A DNA stretch of 5,507 bases, from the NCBI GenBank assembly GCA_041181065.1, contig JBEGQI010000268.1:1-5507 (forward strand). The letters run 5' to 3'. Shown here one piece after another: positions 1-4,849 of this stretch (the first letter of the stretch is position 1; the number at the start of each line of letters is the position of its first letter). The notes below the pieces were generated by a model that saw only the letters and a program-made list of their open reading frames with translations, did not search any database and was not told the DNA's origin. A program made the position numbers and the translations under genes. The stretch comes from DSYF01 sp041181065. Its GTDB lineage: Bacteria > Verrucomicrobiota > Verrucomicrobiia > Limisphaerales > DSYF01.

Positions 1-269
1 CGGTGGTGGCCATTTCGAGCAGCAGCGATGTGCATGAGTTCAAACTCAAGCCTTCGGAGGTGAACGTGACGTTGCAGGGCGAAAAGACCGCCATGCAAAC
101 CATCGAACGCCGCATGATCCATGTCCAAGTGGACCTGAGCAGCGCCGTCCTCACCAACGGGACCAAGTTCCGTGTGGATGTAATCCCGCCAACGGGCATC
201 ACGGCCGTGCAGGTGCAACCGATCGAAGTGGAAGTGATTCCGCCCAGCCAAAAGAAATCAGACGAATAA
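1..269 (+). CDS. YbbR-domain protein (CdaR-like), C-terminal fragment
   Basis: This is the 3' end of a gene that begins outside the window; the reading frame is open from the left edge (first full codon at position 3) to TAA at 267-269, giving 88 visible residues. The fragment looks like the last YbbR repeat: a beta-rich stretch of alternating hydrophobic residues with a 'PSEVNVTLQGEKTAM' segment, a 'VQVDLS' strand, and a final 'VQPIEVEVIPP' strand, followed by a short polar tail ending in KKSDE. YbbR repeats occur in extracytoplasmic, membrane-anchored proteins; in Firmicutes the YbbR protein CdaR binds and regulates the diadenylate cyclase CdaA, and both are encoded next to glmM. Here glmM follows after only 6 nt, which strongly supports the YbbR assignment because the fragment alone is short and low in sequence signature. 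Whether a cdaA gene lies upstream cannot be seen. The GTG codons at the left edge are probably internal, not the start. Confidence 0.8.
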   Translation, partial: VVAISSSSDVHEFKLKPSEVNVTLQGEKTAMQTIERRMIHVQVDLSSAVLTNGTKFRVDVIPPTGITAVQVQPIEVEVIPPSQKKSDE

Positions 270-275
270 TCGACT

Positions 276-1658
276 ATGAGCAAGACTGCCAAAATCTTCG
301 GGACCGACGGCGTGCGTGGCACTGCGAATATCGAGCCCGTGACCGCTGAAACCGCCCTGAAGCTCGGGCGCGCGGCAGCGCACGTTTTCAAGAATCTTGA
401 AAGACAGTCCCGCGGCCGCGGTCGTCACCGCATCGTCATCGGTAAGGACACCCGCCTTTCCGGTTACATGCTGGAGAACGCCATTTCGTCCGGCGTGCTC
501 TCGATGGGGGTGGACGTGCTGTTCATCGGGCCGCTGCCCACGCCTGGCGTGGCGTATGTCACGCGCAGTTTGCGGGCGGATGCCGGCATCGTCATCACCG
601 CTTCGCACAATCCTTACGCCGATAACGGCATCAAGTTCTTCCGCGCGGACGGCTACAAACTCGACGACAACATCGAGGCGCAGATTGAGGGGCTCGTCTT
701 CAGCGGCGACATCGAGAACATCCGCCCCACAGCCGAAGAGATCGGCAAAGCGGTCCGTATCGATGACGCTCTCGGTCGCTACATCGAATTCGCCAAGTCC
801 GGCCTGCCGCGCGGGCTGACGCTCGAAGGTTTGCGCATCGTCGTCGATTGCGGCAACGGCGCCGCCTACAAAGCCACGCCCTGCGTGCTGCGCGAACTGG
901 GCGCGCAAGTGTTCGTTTACGGCAACCAACCAGACGGCACCAACATCAATGAGGATTGCGGTTCCATGCACCCTGAGTTGATGTGTCAGAAGGTTCTCGA
1001 CCACGGCGCGCACATCGGCATCGCCCATGACGGCGACGCTGACCGCGTCTTGCTCTGCGACGAAACCGGCAAGCTCATCGACGGCGACGACATCATGGCC
1101 ATCGCAGGATTGGAGATGCTCGCGCAGAATACTCTCGCACACAAAACGCTCGTGACCACCGTCATGAGCAACGCCGGCATCGATGCCGCGTTCAACGCCG
1201 CCGGCGGCAAAGTTGTTCGCACGCCCGTCGGCGACCGTTACGTCATCGATGAGATGCTGCGCGGCGGATTCAACTTCGGCGGCGAACAGAGCGGCCACTT
1301 GATCTTCGGCGATTACGGCACCACGGGCGATGGACTCGTAGCCGCGTTGCAAATCCTGCGCGCGATGAAGACCCGCAATCAGCCGCTCTCGAAACTCAAA
1401 GAATGTTGGAAGCGCTTCCCGCAACTGGTGACGAACATGAAGGTGCGCGAGAAGAAGCCGTTTGAACAACTCGACGGCGTGATGGACCTCGTCGCCAAAG
1501 CCGAGGCGCTCGTGAAACCACACGGCGGCCGCGTTTTCCTGCGTTACTCCGGCACCGAGCCCAAGGCGCGCCTGTTGATGGAAGGACCGGATGAAGCCGT
1601 GCTGCGCGAATGGTCCAAGACGATTTCCGAAGCCATCAAGAGGCAGGTCGGCGCGTAA
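276..1658 (+). CDS. glmM: Phosphoglucosamine mutase GlmM
   Basis: This enzyme interconverts glucosamine-6-phosphate and glucosamine-1-phosphate in the cytoplasm, the step before GlmU makes UDP-GlcNAc for peptidoglycan and lipopolysaccharide. All four hallmark regions of the alpha-D-phosphohexomutase family are visible in the 460-residue product: the phosphoserine loop ITASHNP with catalytic Ser110 (codon 603-605), the Mg-binding loop DGDADR (252-257), the sugar-recognition loop GEQSGH (336-341), and the phosphate-binding loop RYSGTEPK (423-430). The start region KIFGTDGVRGTAN is typical of GlmM rather than phosphomannomutase. Length is slightly above the usual 445-450, apparently from a basic insertion around residues 42-51 (RQSRGRGR). 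ATG at 276 sits 6 nt after the YbbR stop with no clear Shine-Dalgarno, so translation may be coupled to the upstream gene. Co-transcription with the YbbR gene is likely. The gene ends 15 nt before the end of the convergent folA. Confidence 0.97.
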   Translation: MSKTAKIFGTDGVRGTANIEPVTAETALKLGRAAAHVFKNLERQSRGRGRHRIVIGKDTRLSGYMLENAISSGVLSMGVDVLFIGPLPTPGVAYVTRSLRADAGIVITASHNPYADNGIKFFRADGYKLDDNIEAQIEGLVFSGDIENIRPTAEEIGKAVRIDDALGRYIEFAKSGLPRGLTLEGLRIVVDCGNGAAYKATPCVLRELGAQVFVYGNQPDGTNINEDCGSMHPELMCQKVLDHGAHIGIAHDGDADRVLLCDETGKLIDGDDIMAIAGLEMLAQNTLAHKTLVTTVMSNAGIDAAFNAAGGKVVRTPVGDRYVIDEMLRGGFNFGGEQSGHLIFGDYGTTGDGLVAALQILRAMKTRNQPLSKLKECWKRFPQLVTNMKVREKKPFEQLDGVMDLVAKAEALVKPHGGRVFLRYSGTEPKARLLMEGPDEAVLREWSKTISEAIKRQVGA

Positions 1659-1673
1659 GCAGCGCAACCCCGC

Positions 1674-2228
1674 TCAACACGGTTGGTGGCCCCAATCCGT
1701 TTCCTTGAGGCTGTCTTCGAACTGCGCCATCTGCTCCTCGGCGGAGAGCGGTTTCGTTGACGACGGTTTGCGGCGATAGCGCAAGATATCAAACTCCGGC
1801 GTCTCGCGGACCTTTTCCACCAGCTCAAAGTCATCCTCGAACGGCGGGAAGAACGCATCTCCCTCCACGTTTCGCTTCACGACCGTCAGCAACAGCTCAT
1901 CGCACAGCGGCAAGGCCTGCCGATAGATTTCAGCGCCGCCGGCGATGAAAATGGTTCGCGCGTCATCCAGCGCCAGCGGGAGCGCATCCAAAGCCGACGC
2001 GACCTTGACGCCCGCATGCGTCCATCCGCTGCGCGTGAGGACGACGGTCTCCCGCCCCGGCAACGGCTTGCCGATGGACTCAAACGTCTTCCGTCCCATC
2101 ACCAGCACCTGCCCCATGGTCACCGACTTGAACCACTTGAAATCCTCCGGCAAATGCCAGGGGATCTTGTTCCCGTTGCCAATGGCGCGATTGAGCGACA
2201 TGGCGGCGATGGCGGTGAACGTTTTCAC
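1674..2228 (-). CDS. folA: Dihydrofolate reductase with extended C-terminus
   Basis: The product reduces dihydrofolate to tetrahydrofolate with NADPH in the cytoplasm. Visible family features are the N-terminal strand FTAIAAMSLNRAIG, the active-site segment IPWHLPEDFKWFK in which Asp29 corresponds to catalytic Asp27 of E. coli DHFR, the nucleotide-binding segment VMGRKTFESIG (43-53) followed by LPGR, and the second cofactor motif IAGGAEIY (95-102). The fold should end near residue 155 (FDILRYRRKP); about 28 further residues follow, ending TDWGHQPC, making 184 residues against about 160 for typical chromosomal enzymes. The start is GTG at 2226-2228: it lies in the same frame as the thyA stop (2235-2237), it is the only standard start between that stop and the conserved first strand, and it puts the strand at the expected distance from the N-terminus. 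No Shine-Dalgarno is seen, so re-initiation after thyA is plausible. thyA lies immediately upstream, a classic functional pairing. Confidence 0.96.
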   Translation of the reverse strand: MKTFTAIAAMSLNRAIGNGNKIPWHLPEDFKWFKSVTMGQVLVMGRKTFESIGKPLPGRETVVLTRSGWTHAGVKVASALDALPLALDDARTIFIAGGAEIYRQALPLCDELLLTVVKRNVEGDAFFPPFEDDFELVEKVRETPEFDILRYRRKPSSTKPLSAEEQMAQFEDSLKETDWGHQPC

Positions 2229-2234
2229 GACGAA

Positions 2235-3029
2235 TCAAACTGCCACAGGCGCCTTGATGGCCGGATGCGGATCGTAACCTTCCAGCGTGAAGTCCTCGAA
2301 CTGGAAGTCGTGGATGTTCTTCACCGCCGGATTCAACTTCATGCGCGGCGCCGGACGCGGCTCGCGGCTGAGTTGCAACTTCACCTGCTCTAGATGATTC
2401 GAATAGATGTGCAGATCACCGAACGTGTGGACGAAATCGCCGGGCTTGAGCCCCGTGACTTGCGCGACCATCAACGTGAGCAACGCATAGCTCGCGATGT
2501 TGAACGGCACGCCAAGGAAAAGGTCCGCGCTGCGCTGATAGAGCTGGCAGCTCAACTCACCATTCTGGACGAAGAACTGGAACAATGTGTGGCACGGCGG
2601 CAGCGCCATGCCTTCGACTTCGCCGGGATTCCACGCAGAGACGATGAGTCGGCGGCTGTCGGGGTTCTTCTGGATCTGGGCGATGACGGAATCGATCTGG
2701 TTCACCGAGCGGCCATCAGCGGTGCGCCAATCGGTCCATTGCGCACCGTAAACACGACCCAAGTTCCCCTCTTCATCCGCCCATTCGTCCCAAATGCTCA
2801 CGCCGCGGTCCTGCAACCACTTCACATTCGTCTCGCCCCGCAGGAACCACAGCAACTCGTAGATGATGGACTTGAGATGGACCTTCTTGGTGGTGACGAG
2901 CGGAAAGCTGGAACGCAGGTCAAAGCGCGCCTGCGCGCCGAAGAGCGAATACGTGCCCGTGCCCGTGCGGTCAGCTTTGAACTGGCCTCGGTCGAGCACG
3001 AGGCGGAGGAGGTCGAGATAAGGCTTCAT
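2235..3029 (-). CDS. thyA: Thymidylate synthase ThyA
   Basis: This enzyme methylates dUMP to dTMP using 5,10-methylenetetrahydrofolate, which is both methyl donor and reductant, releasing dihydrofolate for the folA product encoded next. The product is 264 residues, the same length as E. coli ThyA, and the key residues fall at the same numbers: Arg21 in the phosphate loop DRTGTG, Arg126-Arg127 (SRRLIVSAWNP), the nucleophile Cys146 in PPCHTLFQFF, Arg166 in QRSADLFLGVPFN, Asn177, and His207/Tyr209 in GDLHIYSNH. The C-terminus APVAV matches the short hydrophobic end that closes over the active site. The start is ATG at 3027-3029. Upstream DNA has no obvious Shine-Dalgarno, and a weak sigma70-like promoter can be drawn at 3045-3072. 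thyA and folA are almost certainly one transcript, separated by 6 nt. Nothing appears truncated or unusual in the enzyme itself. Confidence 0.98.
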   Translation of the reverse strand: MKPYLDLLRLVLDRGQFKADRTGTGTYSLFGAQARFDLRSSFPLVTTKKVHLKSIIYELLWFLRGETNVKWLQDRGVSIWDEWADEEGNLGRVYGAQWTDWRTADGRSVNQIDSVIAQIQKNPDSRRLIVSAWNPGEVEGMALPPCHTLFQFFVQNGELSCQLYQRSADLFLGVPFNIASYALLTLMVAQVTGLKPGDFVHTFGDLHIYSNHLEQVKLQLSREPRPAPRMKLNPAVKNIHDFQFEDFTLEGYDPHPAIKAPVAV

Positions 3030-3044
3030 CGAATTGGCGCGTCG

Positions 3045-3072
3045 ATTTAAGCGGAAAGCGCAGGGCGTGAAA
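3045..3072 (-). promoter_or_regulatory. Candidate promoter for thyA-folA (weak)
   Basis: Reading the minus strand, TTTCAC (complement of 3067-3072) and TTAAAT (complement of 3045-3050) are separated by 16 nt, a loose match to a sigma70-type -35/-10 pair. Transcription would begin about 10 nt before the thyA ATG, giving a very short leader, which fits the missing Shine-Dalgarno sequence. The match is poor at the -35 and this is an inference only. Confidence 0.25.
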
Positions 3073-3105
3073 GCGGAAATTTACCGCTGAGCTTTCAGCT
3101 TTCAC
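3049..3105. repeat. Cluster of short direct and inverted GAAAGC/GCTTTC repeats
   Basis: The 9-mer AAGCGGAAA occurs at 3049-3057 and again at 3071-3079. GCTTTCA occurs in tandem at 3091-3097 and 3098-3104. GTGAAAGC (3067-3074) is a perfect inverted partner of GCTTTCAC (3098-3105); the shorter GAAAGC (3069-3074) can instead pair with GCTTTC (3091-3096), and AGCGG (3072-3076) with CCGCT (3084-3088). The larger stem is followed by TTTT at 3106-3109. The arms can therefore form mutually exclusive hairpins. Possible roles are an operator, a terminator-like element, or a remnant of a dispersed intergenic repeat; the sequence alone does not decide. Confidence 0.6.
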
Positions 3106-3133
3106 TTTTGCCTTGCTTGCGTCATGCTCGCGC

Positions 3134-3808
3134 ATGGCTTCGAACTACGACACCACTGAGTTTGTGGACAGCGATTTTCAAGCACGCAAATCCGCGCCGG
3201 CCAATTCCGGCTTCGCCAGCCTTTCGCCGCGCGCCCCGACGCGTGAAGAGGTGGACCTGAAGGTCAGCGAAGCGCAGCAGAAGCTCGCCGAACTCAAGCG
3301 CGCCCAAGAGGAATTGGAACGTGAACGCGCCAATCTTGAAGAGACCCGCCGCCGTCAGCGCGAATTTGAAACCGGCCGCGATGAGATGCAGCACAATCTC
3401 GCCCGGGGCTTGGAGTTGCTCGAGAAGGCCGAGTTCGCTGCCCGCCGCGATGCCGAGCAGATGAAGCTGGTCATCGCCGAATTCCGCACCGCCCAAGGCA
3501 ATCTCGCCGTCATCAACGATGAGACTTGGACGAAGGAGAGTTTCGGCACCGAGCTTTCCCGCGCCCTCGCCGCCGTTGAGAACGCCCGCATGGAATGGAA
3601 TGCTGCGCGTTTGCGTTTCCCCGTTCTGTCCGGCAAAGCCGTGGAATCCCCGGAAGCCACCGAGCAGCCCGCGGCGACCGCCTCGTTGCTCGAAAGCCGC
3701 AGCTTTGGTGAGCTGTGCAAGATCGGCCTCGCATTGACCTGGCCGCTGGCCGTAGTGGTGACTCTGGCGCTGGGGCTCATGTTGTTCCTCGCGCTGCGTG
3801 GCCACTGA
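3134..3808 (+). CDS. Uncharacterised coiled-coil protein with C-terminal membrane anchor
   Basis: I do not recognise a named family. From ATG 3134 the product is 224 residues. Residues 1-36 are polar and probably disordered (MASNYDTTEF, then Ser/Ala/Pro-rich). Residues 37-120 are dense in Glu, Lys, Arg, Gln and Ala with heptad-like Leu spacing (for example LAELKRAQEELERERANLEE), predicting a long coiled coil; a second helical stretch spans about 139-162. A Pro/Glu/Ala linker (168-185) leads to one hydrophobic helix at about 199-221 (LTWPLAVVVTLALGLMLFLA) and a three-residue tail RGH. There is no N-terminal signal peptide, so the protein is most likely tail-anchored with its bulk in the cytoplasm. 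An in-frame TTG at 3113 would add seven residues; ATG is preferred because the added residues look uninformative and neither site has a ribosome binding site. It is followed after 12 nt, in the same frame, by another tail-anchored protein, suggesting joint function. The role is unknown. Confidence 0.85.
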   Translation: MASNYDTTEFVDSDFQARKSAPANSGFASLSPRAPTREEVDLKVSEAQQKLAELKRAQEELERERANLEETRRRQREFETGRDEMQHNLARGLELLEKAEFAARRDAEQMKLVIAEFRTAQGNLAVINDETWTKESFGTELSRALAAVENARMEWNAARLRFPVLSGKAVESPEATEQPAATASLLESRSFGELCKIGLALTWPLAVVVTLALGLMLFLALRGH

Positions 3809-3820
3809 TCGTTTGTTCGC

Positions 3821-4321
3821 ATGGCCTGGTTCAAAAAAAAGGCCGATCCGCTCTCCGAACGTTCTCGGATGCTGAATGCCGAGATCGCCGCACTCGAATC
3901 GAAGATCAAGAAGTTCGAGTCGCAGATCGATGATGCCCCCTCCGGTCCACGGGTCCGCTCCACCGCCATCCCGCGGCAGGGCAAACCCGCAACACCGGCG
4001 GCGCCGAGCGCACCTGTCTTCGAGAAGGTGGACACCAATCGCCTCATGCAACCCGCGGAGCCCGCGAACACGCCCGAACACTTCAATGAGTTTGGCGTGC
4101 GCAAATACGATTTGCCCGGCCTGCTTCGTCGGCTGCGCGATTTGTTCCGCGGTCCTTCGACCAATAATCCCAAGCTCGTGAGCTACCTCGCCGCCGGGGG
4201 CATCCAAGGCATGCGACCTTTGCGCCGCGAGAAGCGCATCGCCCGCAATCGCACTATCGCGCTCGCGATCATGTTGCTGTTGATCCTGCTTGGGATGATC
4301 GTAGTGTTGAACGGTCGGTGA
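3821..4321 (+). CDS. Uncharacterised small protein with C-terminal membrane anchor
   Basis: No named family is recognised. The 166-residue product starts MAWFKKKADP, then a short charged helix (about 11-38, with AEIAALESKIKKFESQI showing coiled-coil spacing), a Pro/Ala-rich linker (39-68), and a compact segment (about 86-133) containing FGVRKYDLPGLLRRLRDLF and LVSYLAAGGIQGMRPLR that looks like its most constrained part. A strongly basic stretch (132-144, RPLRREKRIARNR) precedes a single hydrophobic helix at about 146-163, ending VVLNGR. The positive-inside rule predicts a cytoplasmic N-terminus, the same topology as the upstream neighbour. ATG at 3821 lies 12 nt after the previous stop without a Shine-Dalgarno. 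Codons 5-7 (AAA AAA AAG) give a run of eight A. ogt follows after 6 nt, so the three genes are probably one operon. This might be a membrane-attached partner of the upstream coiled-coil protein, but that is inference from adjacency and shared topology. Confidence 0.85.
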   Translation: MAWFKKKADPLSERSRMLNAEIAALESKIKKFESQIDDAPSGPRVRSTAIPRQGKPATPAAPSAPVFEKVDTNRLMQPAEPANTPEHFNEFGVRKYDLPGLLRRLRDLFRGPSTNNPKLVSYLAAGGIQGMRPLRREKRIARNRTIALAIMLLLILLGMIVVLNGR

Positions 4322-4327
4322 CCTTTC

Positions 4328-4828
4328 ATGAAAGCCAAAGCCATCTCAATACTCACCATCGCCACAAGCCAAGGCACATTCGTGGCGCATTACAGCGAGC
4401 AAGGTTTGGCAGCGCTCGGATTTCCCGGCGCCAAGTCATCCAGTCAGGCAACTTCCGCACCTACGCCCGAGATTCGCGCCTGGCACGCCCTCACCACGAA
4501 AGCGGTGAAGGCAATCGTCGCGGGCAAGACGCCGGATGAATTGCCGCCGCTTGATGTGTCCAGCGGCACGGAGTTTCAGCAACGCGTGTGGGAGGAACTG
4601 CTTTGGATTCCCTGCGGCGAGACGCGCAGTTATGGTGAAGTCGCCAAGAACATCCGCAAGCCAAAGGCCGTCCGCGCTGTCGGTGGTGCGTGCGGCGCGA
4701 ACCCGATCCCGTTGTTGATTCCCTGCCACCGCGTGTTGGCGGCCAACCGCAAGATTGGCGGCTTCAGCGGCGGGCTCGGTTGGAAGCAGCGTCTGCTGGA
4801 AATCGAAGGTGTCGAAGTTGCGGGCTAG
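4328..4828 (+). CDS. ogt: Methylated-DNA--[protein]-cysteine S-methyltransferase (O6-alkylguanine repair)
   Basis: This suicide repair protein transfers the alkyl group from O6-methylguanine (or O4-methylthymine) in DNA to its own cysteine. The signature IPCHRV is present with acceptor Cys133. Numbering is offset by exactly 12 from human MGMT: Tyr102 (human Tyr114), Arg116 as the DNA-intercalating arginine finger (human Arg128, in KAVRAVGGACGANP), Asn125 (Asn137), Cys133 (Cys145) and Ser147 in GFSGGL (Ser159). Residues 83-160 form the conserved C-terminal DNA-binding domain (FQQRVWEELLWIPCGETRSYGEVA onward is its first half), and residues 1-80 are a divergent N-terminal domain, as usual in Ogt. 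There is no Ada-type zinc or AraC domain, so no direct methylation-sensing regulator is fused. ATG 4328 lies 6 nt after, and in frame with, the preceding stop, inside the perfect palindrome CTTTCATGAAAG (4323-4334). It is likely the last gene of the 3134-4828 operon. Its TAG stop overlaps the stop of the convergent transporter. Confidence 0.96.
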   Translation: MKAKAISILTIATSQGTFVAHYSEQGLAALGFPGAKSSSQATSAPTPEIRAWHALTTKAVKAIVAGKTPDELPPLDVSSGTEFQQRVWEELLWIPCGETRSYGEVAKNIRKPKAVRAVGGACGANPIPLLIPCHRVLAANRKIGGFSGGLGWKQRLLEIEGVEVAG

Positions 4829-4849
4829 CTTTTCTGGCGCGCCAACTTC
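4814..4849. terminator. Possible bidirectional terminator hairpin at convergent ogt/transporter ends
   Basis: GAAGTTG (4814-4820) and CAACTTC (4843-4849) form a perfect 7-bp inverted repeat with a 22-nt loop that contains both stop codons (CTAG, 4825-4828), the run TTTT (4830-4833) and most of a 10-bp palindrome TGGCGCGCCA (4835-4844), whose last two bases fall in the 3' arm. The plus-strand side is followed by pyrimidine-rich DNA but no true T-run, so this is not a textbook intrinsic terminator. Both arms are coding, one in each gene, so the symmetry could be chance. Confidence 0.25.

Larger units (their letters stand above)
3030..3133. promoter_or_regulatory. Divergent intergenic region between thyA and the tail-anchored protein gene
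   Basis: This 104-nt spacer separates thyA (leftward) from the plus-strand operon starting at 3134 and must hold the promoters for both unless they lie inside genes. It contains short repeated GAAAGC/GCTTTC elements (listed separately). No convincing plus-strand -35/-10 pair could be identified, and no ribosome binding site precedes either start codon. A TTG at 3113 is in frame with the downstream gene, so part of this region could be coding, but the ATG at 3134 is preferred. Confidence 0.6.

Noticed and set aside
258..1667. Long minus-strand open frame (about 469 codons) opposite glmM
   Set aside because: It mirrors glmM, whose four catalytic motifs are intact on the plus strand. The antisense translation has a skewed composition (Ala, Val, Asp, Arg, His) and no recognisable domain, as expected from GC-rich codon bias.
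2394..3050. Plus-strand open frame (about 218 codons) opposite thyA
   Set aside because: It is a shadow of thyA, which matches E. coli ThyA residue by residue at catalytic positions; the shadow has no recognisable motif.
3113..3133. TTG at 3113 as the start of the coiled-coil protein
   Set aside because: It is in frame but adds only seven residues with no support, and a standard ATG follows at 3134. It cannot be fully excluded since neither has a ribosome binding site.
3715..3933. Plus-strand frame bridging the end of the first and the start of the second tail-anchored gene
   Set aside because: It could be reached only by frameshifting at the A-run and has no protein features of its own; noted only in connection with the slippery-site observation.
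3122..4207. Minus-strand open frame (about 361 codons) spanning both tail-anchored genes
   Set aside because: It crosses two plus-strand genes that have coherent architecture (coiled coil, linker, terminal membrane helix). The antisense product is Gly/Leu/Arg-rich with no domain pattern.
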